Shown: one piece after another, positions 1-8,377 of the stretch | Layout of the letters: each line of letters starts with the position of its first letter | Position numbering within the stretch: position 1 is the first letter of the stretch | Assembly: GCA_016212425.1 (NCBI GenBank) | Contig: JACRGJ010000031.1 | Coordinates: 1 to 64,000, forward strand | Source: Micrococcales bacterium | GTDB lineage: Bacteria; Actinomycetota; Actinomycetes; Actinomycetales; Microbacteriaceae | Direction of reading: 5' to 3' | Length of the DNA stretch: 64,000 nucleotides | The notes under the pieces: generated by a model | Told to the model about the DNA's origin: nothing | Databases searched by the model: none | The model's input: only the letters and a program-made list of their open reading frames with translations | Made by a program: the position numbers and the translations under genes

Positions 1-2
1 AC

Positions 3-131
3 CGGGAGGACTACAACCACGTCCGACCGCACGAGGCGATCGCCTGGAACCGACCCGCCGAGGTCCACACCGGCCTCGCCGATCCCACCATCCCCAACTT
101 CGAACAAGAAGAAATCCTGCCAACTACTTGA
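3..131 (+). mobile_element. IS481/IS3-family transposase, C-terminal fragment cut by window edge
   Basis: The first 43 codons of this frame read like the end of a DDE integrase-core transposase. The segment DYNHVRPHEAIAWNRP matches the conserved YN..RPH.AL block that lies just after the catalytic glutamate in IS3/IS481 enzymes, and the protein ends in LPTT followed by TGA at 129-131. The enzyme would cut and join IS ends. The N-terminal part, including all three catalytic acidic residues, lies outside the window, so intactness cannot be judged. No IS terminal inverted repeat was recognised downstream. Confidence 0.75.
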
Positions 132-257
132 CGCGGGACAACCGCACTCGACACCGGCGAGATCCTCTCCGAGCACCTCATCGACCCCACCCGCAGCTAC
201 TGGCGCAACCAACAACAAAAGCCCGGCCAACGGCCGAGCTCCCGCACAAATCAGTAA
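132..257 (+). pseudogene. Possible second transposase C-terminal remnant
   Basis: Beyond the TGA at 129-131 the same frame stays open to TAA at 255-257. It contains DTGEILSEHLIDPTRSYWRN, a tail that I recall at the end of other actinobacterial IS transposases. There is no start codon or ribosome binding site, so this is most simply a leftover from an older insertion or a deletion between two elements. The alternative is spurious coding in IS flanking DNA. Low certainty, because it rests on one short remembered motif. Confidence 0.35.
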
Positions 258-304
258 CACATGACGCGACTCAGCTGTCACGCATGTCCCGACTCATCAC
301 ACGG

Positions 305-377
305 CGCGCCCGGAGGGATTCGAACCCCCAACCTTCTGATCCGTAGTCAGATGCTCTATCCGTTGAGCTACGGGCGC
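305..377 (-). tRNA. tRNA-Arg (anticodon ACG)
   Basis: The reverse complement folds as a standard 73-nt tRNA. The acceptor stem pairs GCGCCCG (377-371) with CGGGCGC (312-306), the discriminator base is G at 305, the T loop is TTCGAAT, and the anticodon loop is CTACGGA with ACG at 344-342. ACG (read as ICG) serves CGN arginine codons. No CCA is encoded. It lies about 50 bp from the transposase remnants. tRNA genes are common integration neighbours, but no integrase is seen here. Confidence 0.95.
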
Positions 378-470
378 GTGCTGCCGAGGCAACCGGACGA
401 GTGTACCAGCCGCGTGTCGAGCCGATCGCGAGCGCCGTGGCTCCGGAACGCCCGCGTGGGATGATCGAGC

Positions 471-869
471 GTGTCGATCGCGAACCTCGAGGTGCTGATC
501 CGCTCCATGCGGCCGGCGTTCCGTGCCGGGGAGTACGTGTTCGTCGATGCCACCGATCTGCCCCCCGACGTGCAGGTCGAGGCGACCGTGCGGGAGGCGG
601 AGGGCCCGTCAGCCGTGATCGCCCGACGGGACGCGGATGCGCTCGGGTTGCGCTACGACTTCGTGGGGGCGTGGATCACGCTCACGGTGCGCTCGTCGCT
701 CGAGTCGATCGGGCTGACGGCCGCGGTGTCGAGCGAGCTGGCGAAGCTCGGCATCGGCTGCAACGTCATCGCCGGGCTTCATCACGATCACCTGCTCGTC
801 AGCGCCGGTCGTGCCGACGATGCCCTCACGGCGCTCCGGCGACTGTCCGGCCGTCCGAGCCCGCGCTGA
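471..869 (+). CDS. ACT domain-containing protein (ACT_7 / DUF2241-like, COG3602)
   Basis: A 132-residue protein from a GTG start. The C-terminal half carries the family hallmark around residues 65-115: an AWITL stretch, then SSLESIGLTAAVSSELAK and GIGCNVIAGLHHDHLLV, typical of tandem-ACT proteins in COG3602. ACT domains usually bind amino acids or other small ligands, but no substrate is established for this family. The next gene starts 2 bp after its stop, so the two are probably co-transcribed. No other start gives a better fit to the family N-terminus, LEVLIRSMRP. Confidence 0.85.
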   Translation: MSIANLEVLIRSMRPAFRAGEYVFVDATDLPPDVQVEATVREAEGPSAVIARRDADALGLRYDFVGAWITLTVRSSLESIGLTAAVSSELAKLGIGCNVIAGLHHDHLLVSAGRADDALTALRRLSGRPSPR

Positions 870-871
870 CC

Positions 872-1555
872 GTGGGCACCCCCGAGCCGCCCGGTGATCC
901 GGCGCGCACCCGACGCGCCGAGAAGCGCTTCATCGTGATGGCGATCGCCGCGCTCGCCGCCGGAGTCCCGGCCGGGGCTGCGGCGGGCATCCGCGGCGGA
1001 CCGCTCTCCGCGATCGCGTTCGGCATCCCGGTCGGATGGACGGCCGCCTGCCTCGCCTTCCTCCTCGCGGTCTTCCTCGCGATCCGCGGCTATGACGCCC
1101 AGCAGACGCGGGAGCACGCGACGATCGAGGACCCGGGGCGGCGCACGGTCGAGCTGCTCTGCCTCACCGCGAGCGTCGTCAGCGTGTTGGCGATCGTCGG
1201 GCTGGTGGTCGCCACGCGCGGCGCCGACGGGCTGCCCGAGGTGGTCGTCGCCGTGACCGCGGTGGTGAGCGTCGCCGCATCCTGGACGCTGATCCACGTG
1301 ATCTACATGCTCAGTTATGCCCGCATCTACTACCGAGGGCCGGTCGGCGGCATCGACTTCAACACGGATGAGCCGCCCCGCTATGTCGACTTCGCCTACC
1401 TCGCCTTCGACCTCGGCATGACCTACCAGGTGTCGGACACGTCGTTGCGCACCAGCGAGCTGCGCGGCGTGGTGCTGGGACACACGCTGCTCTCCTACCT
1501 CTTCGGCGTGGTGGTGCTCGCCAGCGTCATCAACCTCGTCGTCGGCCTGGGCTGA
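872..1555 (+). CDS. DUF1345 family membrane protein
   Basis: A 227-residue integral membrane protein from a GTG start two bases after the upstream stop. About five hydrophobic segments are visible: residues 20-40, 50-70, 95-120, 125-145 and the C-terminus. The loop YYRGPVGGIDF followed by PRYVDFAYLAFDLGMTYQVSDT is the DUF1345 signature. The function of the family is unknown. The start is placed by spacing to the ACT gene; a frame continuing upstream overlaps that gene and is an antisense-style artefact of GC composition. Confidence 0.85.
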   Translation: MGTPEPPGDPARTRRAEKRFIVMAIAALAAGVPAGAAAGIRGGPLSAIAFGIPVGWTAACLAFLLAVFLAIRGYDAQQTREHATIEDPGRRTVELLCLTASVVSVLAIVGLVVATRGADGLPEVVVAVTAVVSVAASWTLIHVIYMLSYARIYYRGPVGGIDFNTDEPPRYVDFAYLAFDLGMTYQVSDTSLRTSELRGVVLGHTLLSYLFGVVVLASVINLVVGLG

Positions 1556-1631
1556 CCCGCGACGCGCGTCGAGGGGACGGGCGCGCGCCATCGACGATGC
1601 GCACCGGTCCGGACCCGGGGTTCAATGGGGC

Positions 1632-2600
1632 ATGGCATCCGCGAGCCCCGCCTTCGAGTTGGAGGTGGGGGATCGCGTCGTGCGGATCTCGAACCCCGAC
1701 CGGGTGTACTTCCCCAAGATCGGTGCGACGAAGCGCGACCTCGCGGAGTACTACCTCACGGTGGGCGACGGGATCGTGCGCGCGCTCCGGGAGCGGCCGT
1801 GCATGCTGCACCGCTACCCCACGGGCGTCGGGGGCGCGAAGGTGCATCAGAAGCGCCTGCCCAACGGCGCTCCGCCGTGGATCGAGACGGTGCGGGTGCA
1901 CTTCCCGCGCTTCAACCGCACCGCCGACGAGCTGTGCGTCACCGAGCTCGCCCACGTCATCTGGGCGGTGCAGATGTCGACGGTCGAGTTCCACCCGTGG
2001 AACAGCCGTCGCGCCGACACCGAGAAGCCGGACGAGTGGCGGATCGACCTCGACCCGATGCCCGAGTGCCCGTTCGAGCGCGTGCAGCGCGTCGCCGGGG
2101 TGGCGCACGAGGTGCTCGACGAGCTCGGCGCCGTCGGCTGGCCGAAGACCTCCGGCGGCGACGGGCTGCACGTCTACGTGCGCATCCGCCCCGACCACGG
2201 ATTCGGCGAGGTGCGCCGTGCCGCCCTCGCCTTCGCCCGGGAGGTGGAGCGCCGCGCCCCCGCCGACGTGACGACCACCTGGTGGCGGCGGGACCGCGAT
2301 CCCTCGAAGGTCTTCGTCGACTTCAACCAGAACGCCCGCGACCACACGATCGCCTCGGCCTACTCGGTTCGCGGGACCCCGGATGCCCGGGTCTCGACCC
2401 CGATCCGCTGGGACGAGGTCACCGACGTCGATCCGCGCGCGTTCACCATTCGCACCGTCCCGGCACGATTCGCGGACCTCGGCGACCTCCACGCGGGCAT
2501 CGACGACGCGGTCTTCGACCTCGCCCCGCTGCTGGAGTGGGCCGACCGCGACGAGCGCGAGGGGGCGGAGACCCCGCCGGAGCCCGACCTGGGCGGGTAG
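1632..2600 (+). CDS. Stand-alone LigD-type polymerase/primase domain (PolDom, AEP superfamily)
   Basis: A 322-residue protein matching the polymerase module of bacterial NHEJ ligase D, without ligase or phosphoesterase modules. The metal-binding DxD is D139-L-D141, the SGGDGLHVY strand-turn with H180 follows, and the third acidic motif is VFVDFNQN with D230. Such domains extend or gap-fill DNA with a preference for ribonucleotides. Mycobacteria carry comparable stand-alone paralogues (PolD1/PolD2). No Ku or ligase gene lies in this window, so a dedicated NHEJ role is not shown. ATG start; it follows the DUF1345 gene by 76 bp. Confidence 0.88.
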   Translation: MASASPAFELEVGDRVVRISNPDRVYFPKIGATKRDLAEYYLTVGDGIVRALRERPCMLHRYPTGVGGAKVHQKRLPNGAPPWIETVRVHFPRFNRTADELCVTELAHVIWAVQMSTVEFHPWNSRRADTEKPDEWRIDLDPMPECPFERVQRVAGVAHEVLDELGAVGWPKTSGGDGLHVYVRIRPDHGFGEVRRAALAFAREVERRAPADVTTTWWRRDRDPSKVFVDFNQNARDHTIASAYSVRGTPDARVSTPIRWDEVTDVDPRAFTIRTVPARFADLGDLHAGIDDAVFDLAPLLEWADRDEREGAETPPEPDLGG

Positions 2601-2642
2601 GGAACCCGTCCCCGCCTTGCGGTCCTCCGGCATCCGTGCGAC

Positions 2643-2659
2643 TCTAATACAACGTTGTA
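2643..2659 (+). promoter_or_regulatory. LacI-type operator with overlapping -10 element
   Basis: The perfect 12-bp palindrome TACAACGTTGTA occupies 2648-2659, 38 bp before the start codon of the secreted enzyme gene. The hexamer TCTAAT at 2643-2648 is a good -10 element and overlaps it, so a bound repressor would block initiation. The identical palindrome recurs at 11563-11574 in front of the transporter operon that ends in the LacI gene at 4451-5494. No convincing -35 at normal spacing was found. Confidence 0.75.
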
Positions 2660-2696
2660 CCAGCGGCGGGCCCAGTCGTGACGAAGGAGTCTGAAC

Positions 2697-4355
2697 ATGA
2701 CCACCATCCATACTCGCGCACGTCGCCGACTGCGTCCCGCCCTGGCCGTCGCGGCCGTCATCGGGCTCGCCGTCGTCGGCGCCGCAGCGCCAGCCCAGGC
2801 CGTGACGATCGGCAACGGCGCCCTCGTCTACTCCCCTGCGGCGGGCACCTCGTTCAACCCCGAGGGCGGTCGGGCCGCGGGTACGACCTACGCGAAGATG
2901 ATCCTCCTGAAGAACAGCGGAACGTTGAACGGGACGCAGATCGTCACCTTCGACCAGCTCGTGCTGGAGAACGGCGTGCAGGTGTACCCGATTTACCGGA
3001 GTACCGACAACGGCACGTCATGGACCCGGATCGCCGCCGTGAAGCCGAGCACGCAGTTCCCCACGCTCACCCGAACGGCCCAGCCGGCCCTCTACGAGAC
3101 CCCGATCCAGCTCGGCTCGATGCCGGCCGGCACCCTGCTGCTCACCGGCATGATCATGCCCCAGGATCGCTCCAGCAGCCGACTGGTCATGTACAAGAGC
3201 CTCGATCACGGGGTCACCTGGTCGTTCGTCAGCACGATCGACACCGGGGGCCCCGCGACCTACGACCCGTCACCGACCTCGACCACGTCGACCGTGTGGG
3301 AGCCGTCGGTGAACGTTGACGCGAACGGGGGACTTCAGGTCTATTTCTCCGACGAACGACAGAAGGCCTCGAACGTGCTCCAGGCCGTCGCTTACCGCCG
3401 ATCGACCGACGGCGGGCTCACGTGGGGCTCGGAGGTCAACGTGTCGGCGCCCACGAACAAGAGCGATCGGCCCGGCATGATCACCGTCACCCGGATGGGC
3501 AACGGGAGCTACATCGCCACTTACGAGGTCGTGAACCGGCCCAGCCAGTCAAACAACACCGCACCGGTGTACTTCAAGATCTCGACGGACGGCATCACCT
3601 GGCCCTCCACCACGAGCATCGGCACCGCCATCACGCTGCCGGACGGGCGCGGCATCGGATCGTCCCCCGAAGTGCGCTGGGTGCCGACGGGAGGCGCCAA
3701 TGGCACGGTGATCGTGTCATCGAAGTGGGCGCTCACTCCGTCCGGGGCGATCGACGGTGGACAGAACTTCTACGTCAACACGAATTACGCATCCGGATCC
3801 TGGCAGCGTCTGCCCTACCCGGTCACCTACGACGCGAGCGACACCCGGGGCGGTACTTTCAGCGGCTTCGCCCAGGGCTTCGACACGAGCGTCGACGGCA
3901 AGACCATCTACCAGTCGACCAACGTCGAGAACCTCACGACCACGTACAACGACGTGCGCGTCGGCTCGCTCCCGCTCGGGGCGCCCCAGTACGAGGCCGA
4001 GAGCGCAGCGCGGTCCTCCGACACCCAGCTCGTCACGCAGGGTGACGCGCAAGGCGGCCAAAAGGTGGGCTACATCAACACCGCCTCGAGCTACGTCACC
4101 TTCACGGTGAACGCACCCGCTGCGGGCACGTACACGGTGAATGTGCGCTACGACAACGGATCCGGCGGCACCAGCACACACAACGTCTCGATTGACGGGG
4201 GCAGCGCCTTCGCGGTGACCTACCCGAAAACGGTCGACTACGGCCGATTCCAGTGGGCCCAGTTCACCGCGACCCTGTCGGCGGGCGCTCACACCCTGAA
4301 GTTCACGAAGGGCAGCGGCTTCGCCGAACTCGACCAGATCCAAGTGTTCAAGTAG
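2697..4355 (+). CDS. Secreted BNR beta-propeller glycosidase with C-terminal CBM6/35; probable GH93 exo-arabinanase
   Basis: 552 residues with an RBS (AAGGAG) before the ATG. The signal peptide ends at AQA (33-35). Residues 40-425 form a propeller with four Asp-boxes (S/T-x-D-x-G-x-x-W) near 102-109, 168-175, 236-243 and 296-302. Residues about 432-552 are a CBM6/CBM35-like beta-sandwich (YEAESA to the C-terminus). Annotation pipelines would call it a sialidase, but the Arg-rich FRIP start of GH33 is absent. The regulon around it is arabinan-specific, and GH93 exo-1,5-arabinanases share this fold. E202 (WEPSV) and E277 (TYEVV) are candidate catalytic residues, with spacing like that reported for a fungal GH93. 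It would release arabinobiose outside the cell. The family assignment is inference. Confidence 0.7.
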   Translation: MTTIHTRARRRLRPALAVAAVIGLAVVGAAAPAQAVTIGNGALVYSPAAGTSFNPEGGRAAGTTYAKMILLKNSGTLNGTQIVTFDQLVLENGVQVYPIYRSTDNGTSWTRIAAVKPSTQFPTLTRTAQPALYETPIQLGSMPAGTLLLTGMIMPQDRSSSRLVMYKSLDHGVTWSFVSTIDTGGPATYDPSPTSTTSTVWEPSVNVDANGGLQVYFSDERQKASNVLQAVAYRRSTDGGLTWGSEVNVSAPTNKSDRPGMITVTRMGNGSYIATYEVVNRPSQSNNTAPVYFKISTDGITWPSTTSIGTAITLPDGRGIGSSPEVRWVPTGGANGTVIVSSKWALTPSGAIDGGQNFYVNTNYASGSWQRLPYPVTYDASDTRGGTFSGFAQGFDTSVDGKTIYQSTNVENLTTTYNDVRVGSLPLGAPQYEAESAARSSDTQLVTQGDAQGGQKVGYINTASSYVTFTVNAPAAGTYTVNVRYDNGSGGTSTHNVSIDGGSAFAVTYPKTVDYGRFQWAQFTATLSAGAHTLKFTKGSGFAELDQIQVFK

Positions 4356-4450
4356 CGGAAGCGCCCCGCATCAGTCGCGAGAAGTGGTCAGAGAATCCCT
4401 GTAATCGCCGGAAGCGACCGATGCGCCGGCTGAGCGGATGTTGGAGCGGC

Positions 4451-5494
4451 TCAGGCGGCCGACGAACCACGGACGAGAAGCGCACACGCGGCCCGGTGCC
4501 CGCGCACCCGTACCCCCGCGCCGCCGCCCGCACCACCTGCACCCGCGCCCGCCCTCTCCTCGATGCGTCGCTGGAGGTAGCCCACCGCGGTCGCCGCAAG
4601 GTCGGCGATCTCGGGACGCACCGTCGAGAGGGTCGGACGGGTGTAGCGGGTCTCGTCGATGTCGTCGAAGCCGATCACCCCGACGTCCTCGGGCACCCGG
4701 AGGCCGCGGTCCTCGAGGGCGCGAAGAGCGCCGAGCGCGAGCGCGTCGTTGAAGGCCACCAGACCGTCAAAGGAGCGCCCCGCGTCGAGGAGTCGGCGCA
4801 CCGCATCCGCCCCCTGCGAACGCCCCCAGATCGGCTCCCGCTCGATCAACGCCTCATCGACCGGAAGGCCGGCCTCCGCGAGCGCCCGCCGGTACCCCTC
4901 GAGGCGCAGACTCGCCGACCCCACGCGCTCCTCCTGCCGCGCGCCGATCGCCGCAATACGCCGCCGTCCGCTCGCGACGAGGTGGGCTGTCGCCGCCGCA
5001 GCGCCCTCGAGGTGCCGCATCGAGACCCAGTCGGTGTGCCAGCCCGGGATCGGCTCGCCGAGCACCACCACCGGGGTCGTCACGTCGGCGCCGAGGCGCT
5101 CATCCCCCGCGCCGAGTCCCAGCACGCTGAACAGGATGCCGTCGACGATCCGCGTGCGCGTGCCCTGCAGCAGCTCGAGCTCGGTGTCGGGGTCGCCGTC
5201 GGACTGCTCCAGCACCACGAGCAGGTCGTGCTGCGCCGCCGCCCGCATCACCGCATCCGCGAGCTCGGCGAAGTACGGGTTCCGGATGTCGGGCACGATC
5301 AGCCCGATGACGCCGAGACGTCCCGAGCGGAGCCCTCGCGCGGCGAGATTCGGGCGATAGCCGAGCTTCTCGATCGCCGCCTCGACGCGCCGACGGGTCT
5401 CGTCGCCGAAGTTGCCCTGCCCCCGCACGACGTTCGACACGGTCTTGATCGACACGTTCGCCTCGCGGGCGACGTCGTGGAGGGTTACCGGCAT
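4451..5494 (-). CDS. LacI-family transcriptional repressor of the arabinan regulon
   Basis: 347 residues. The start is fixed by MPVTLHDVAREANVSIKTVS (HTH and hinge, residues 1-50) and a GAGGAGG ribosome site; an open frame upstream is not coding. The sugar-binding core runs from GVIGLIVPDIRNPYF to GFDDIDETRYTRPTLSTVRP. The C-terminus is unusually Ala/Gly/Arg-rich. It is the last gene of the minus-strand operon, 22 bp after the GH51 gene, so it would repress its own synthesis. The shared TACAACGTTGTA sites at 2648 and 11563 are the likely targets, and arabinose or an arabino-oligosaccharide the likely inducer. Confidence 0.9.
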   Translation of the reverse strand: MPVTLHDVAREANVSIKTVSNVVRGQGNFGDETRRRVEAAIEKLGYRPNLAARGLRSGRLGVIGLIVPDIRNPYFAELADAVMRAAAQHDLLVVLEQSDGDPDTELELLQGTRTRIVDGILFSVLGLGAGDERLGADVTTPVVVLGEPIPGWHTDWVSMRHLEGAAAATAHLVASGRRRIAAIGARQEERVGSASLRLEGYRRALAEAGLPVDEALIEREPIWGRSQGADAVRRLLDAGRSFDGLVAFNDALALGALRALEDRGLRVPEDVGVIGFDDIDETRYTRPTLSTVRPEIADLAATAVGYLQRRIEERAGAGAGGAGGGAGVRVRGHRAACALLVRGSSAA

Positions 5495-5516
5495 CACGAC
5501 CCTCCTCGTCGTGACT

Positions 5517-7052
5517 CTATCGAACGGCCTCCCGAGCATCGCGGAGCTCCAGCGCGGTCCACGACACCGGCGGCAGCGTGGCTCGCAGCACGGACCCGCG
5601 CAGAGCTGCGCCGGTATCCGCCGAGGGCACCACCCGGTCCGGTTCGGCGAGCGAGTTGACCGCGTACGGGTCGGCGTCGTGCAGCGCCGTGCTGCCCACA
5701 AGCCGCTGCGGGGGGAGGGAGCGGAGGTCGAGCTCCAGCTCGATCGCCTCGGTCGGATGCCGATTCACCAGGAACACGGCGGTCGCGTCGCCGTCGCGGG
5801 TCGCCGCCGCCACGACGGAGTCGACCTCGCCCCAGCGCGGGGTCGCGTGTCGCGGCGCGTCGACGACCGCGCGCAGCGCGGTGCCGCGGGCGAGGCGCGA
5901 GGTGGCAGCGAAGGGGAAGAACGTGGTCTGGCGCCACGCGGGACCGCCTGGCTCGGTCATGATCGGGGCGATCACGTTGACCAGCTGCGCGAGGCTGGCC
6001 GCGGCCACCCGATCGGCGTGATTGACGAGGGAGATGAGCAGTGCACCGACGACCACGGCATCCGCCACGGTGTACACGTCCTCGAGCAGTCGTGGCGCCA
6101 CCGGCCAGTCGTCGAGAGCGGTGATCTTGTCGGTGTTCTCGAAACGGTCGTTGTACCAGACGTTCCACTCGTCGAACGAGATGTCGATCCGCTTGTCGCT
6201 CTGCAACTCGGCGCCCACAGCATCCGCGGTGGCCACGACCCGCTCGATGAAGCGGTCCATGTCCTGGCCCGAGGCGAGGAAGCTCGCGAGGTCGCCGTCG
6301 TGCTCCTGCCAATAGGCGTGGCAGGAGATGTAGTCGACGAGCTCGTAGGTGTGCGTCAGCACCGTGCGTTCCCACGCGCCGAAGGTCGGCATCGACGAGC
6401 TCGAGCTGCCGCACGCCACAAGGCGGATGCCGGGGTCGAGCTGGCGCATCGCCCGCGCGGTCTCGGCGGCGAGCTTGCCGTAGTCGTCGGCGCTGCGGTG
6501 CCCGAGCTGCCACGGCCCGTCCATCTCGTTGCCGAGGCACCACATCCGCACCGCGAAGGGGTCAGGATGCCCGTTCTCGGCCCGGCGGGCGGTGAGGGTC
6601 GTCGACACCGGCGCGTTGGCGTACTCGAGCAGGTCGAGCGCCTCTTCCACTCCGCGGGTGCCGAGGTTCACCGCGAGCATGAGCTCGCCGCCGACCTCGC
6701 TGAGCCAGGATGCGAACTCGTGCAGCCCCACCTCGTTCGTCTCGGTGGAGTGCCAGGCGAGGTCGAGGCGGTGCGGCCGCTCAGCGACCGGGCCGACCCC
6801 GTCCTCCCAGCGGTAGCCGGAGACGAAGTTGCCACCGGGGTAGCGCACCGTCGACACCCCGAGCTCGCGCACGAGGTCGATGACGTCGCGGCGGAACCCG
6901 CGGGCATCCGCCGTAGGGTGACCCGGCTCGTAGACGCCGGTGTAGACCGCCCGGCCCAGGTGCTCGACGAAGGATCCGAACAGTTCGCGCCGCACCTCCC
7001 CCACCACGAACGCGGGGTCGATCCGGATGCGCGCGGTCGCGGGCACGCTCAC
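5517..7052 (-). CDS. abfA: Intracellular alpha-L-arabinofuranosidase, GH51
   Basis: 511 residues, no signal peptide, so cytoplasmic. The (beta/alpha)8 barrel carries the acid/base E176 in WCLGNEMDGPWQ and the nucleophile E295 in ISFDEWNVWY, at the positions usual for GH51; a C-terminal beta domain follows. It removes terminal arabinofuranose from imported arabino-oligosaccharides. The GTG start at 7052 overlaps the preceding stop by 4 bp (GTGA), implying translational coupling to the GH1-like gene. Confidence 0.93.
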   Translation of the reverse strand: MSVPATARIRIDPAFVVGEVRRELFGSFVEHLGRAVYTGVYEPGHPTADARGFRRDVIDLVRELGVSTVRYPGGNFVSGYRWEDGVGPVAERPHRLDLAWHSTETNEVGLHEFASWLSEVGGELMLAVNLGTRGVEEALDLLEYANAPVSTTLTARRAENGHPDPFAVRMWCLGNEMDGPWQLGHRSADDYGKLAAETARAMRQLDPGIRLVACGSSSSSMPTFGAWERTVLTHTYELVDYISCHAYWQEHDGDLASFLASGQDMDRFIERVVATADAVGAELQSDKRIDISFDEWNVWYNDRFENTDKITALDDWPVAPRLLEDVYTVADAVVVGALLISLVNHADRVAAASLAQLVNVIAPIMTEPGGPAWRQTTFFPFAATSRLARGTALRAVVDAPRHATPRWGEVDSVVAAATRDGDATAVFLVNRHPTEAIELELDLRSLPPQRLVGSTALHDADPYAVNSLAEPDRVVPSADTGAALRGSVLRATLPPVSWTALELRDAREAVR

Positions 7053-8377
7053 TCCTCTCCGTACCCGGAGACGCGGGCGGCGGGGCCCTGCGCGGCGGAG
7101 AGCGGGACCGCGGCGAGCGCGTCCGACCCCTCCGCGAGCGCCCGGAACTGCGCCGCGAGCAGGTTCGCCACCCGCTCCAGACCGGTGGCGCCCTCGACGA
7201 GGTCGTACAGGCCCATCGTCAGCCGGTGGTCCTCCCGCGGTGCGCGGCTGTGCCGCCAGGTCCATTCGTACATGTCGAAAAGCGGCCACCAGGTGTAGCC
7301 GATCACGCGATGCCCTTCGGCGCGCAGCTCGCCGATCTCGTCGACCGAGGCCCGCATCCAGTCGGCGCGCTGGGCGACCGTTCCGGTCACCGCCGTCTCG
7401 GTGAGCATCACGGGCGCGCCGTAGCGCTCCTCGTAGGCGACCAGCACCTCCCGGAGGCCCGCAGTGCCGTCGTCGCGGGTGGGACGCGGGTCGGCGAAGC
7501 CGCCGCCGTGGTGCACACCCGGCTCGAACACCTCGGTGGAGTGCAGCGGATAGTAGTTGACGCCCATCACGTCGGGCGGGGCCGGATGCGCGGTCAGCTC
7601 CGCCAGCTCTGCGTCGGTCATCCCGGACCGCCGCAGGTCACCGAGCAGCGGATGCCCCTCCCGCACGCGCCCGGTGACCAGGTCCTCGACGAGGTACCGC
7701 TGCTCGCGCATCCGCTCGACCGCCTCGCGGTGCTCCGGTGCGTCGACCGCCCCGGCGTAGCGGAAGCCGGCGTCGACATGCACGAAGACCACCTCCTCGC
7801 CGAGCACCTCGCGGATGCCGCGCTGCGCCCGCGAGAACCCCAGCGCGAGCGCGCGCACCATGCGGTTGAGACCTCGCTGCCCGGAGAGGCGCGGCGGCCA
7901 GTAGGCGTACTCGCCGCAGAACTGGGCGTGGATCATCGGTTCGTTGACCGGCGTGTAGGCGCTCACCGAGCCCGCGTAGCGCTCGCCCGCGGCCACCGCG
8001 TAGGCGGCGAAGCGGTCGGGGAAGTCGGGATTCGCGAACTCCGAGCGCAGCCAGAGCGGCGTGCCGTAGTGCAGGAGGTCGACGATCGGCTCGATGCCGA
8101 GCTCCGTCATCCGCCCCAGCACCCGATCCGGGAATGACCAGTCGTACACGCCCGGCTCGGGGTTGACGCGGTGCCAGGGAATGCCCCAGCGCAGCAGCCG
8201 CGCGCCGCTATCAGCGACCAGCTCGAGGTCGTCGCGCCAGCGCTCGTAGTGCTCAGTGAGCTCGTACTCGTCGATCGGCCGCTCCCGCCGCGAGCCCTGC
8301 GGCACGAAGGTGTCTTCGATGCCGAGCGCGAAGTGCAGACGTCCGTCGCGGTGCCAGCCCCGCATCCTCGTGCTCAC
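7049..8377 (-). CDS. GH1-like (clan GH-A) intracellular glycoside hydrolase
   Basis: 442 residues with no signal peptide. Clan GH-A motifs are clear: acid/base E146 in YTPVNEP and nucleophile E327 in MLTETAVTG, with a barrel tryptophan motif YTWWPLFDMYEW near the end. The departures from the GH1 consensus (TFNEP, ITENG) place it in a divergent group often annotated family 1 glycosylhydrolase. The substrate is uncertain: a beta-galactoside or beta-glucoside freed from pectic side chains (arabinogalactan) would fit the operon. The GTG start overlaps the permease stop by 4 bp; an internal ATG at 8365 is the alternative. Confidence 0.8.
   Translation of the reverse strand: MSTRMRGWHRDGRLHFALGIEDTFVPQGSRRERPIDEYELTEHYERWRDDLELVADSGARLLRWGIPWHRVNPEPGVYDWSFPDRVLGRMTELGIEPIVDLLHYGTPLWLRSEFANPDFPDRFAAYAVAAGERYAGSVSAYTPVNEPMIHAQFCGEYAYWPPRLSGQRGLNRMVRALALGFSRAQRGIREVLGEEVVFVHVDAGFRYAGAVDAPEHREAVERMREQRYLVEDLVTGRVREGHPLLGDLRRSGMTDAELAELTAHPAPPDVMGVNYYPLHSTEVFEPGVHHGGGFADPRPTRDDGTAGLREVLVAYEERYGAPVMLTETAVTGTVAQRADWMRASVDEIGELRAEGHRVIGYTWWPLFDMYEWTWRHSRAPREDHRLTMGLYDLVEGATGLERVANLLAAQFRALAEGSDALAAVPLSAAQGPAARVSGYGEE

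Noticed and set aside
2697-4355. Sialidase (GH33) function
   Set aside because: Asp-boxes alone are not diagnostic; the FRIP motif is missing and the regulon is arabinan-related.
4356-4450. Bidirectional terminator between the propeller enzyme and LacI genes
   Set aside because: No stable inverted repeat was found in this short convergent gap.
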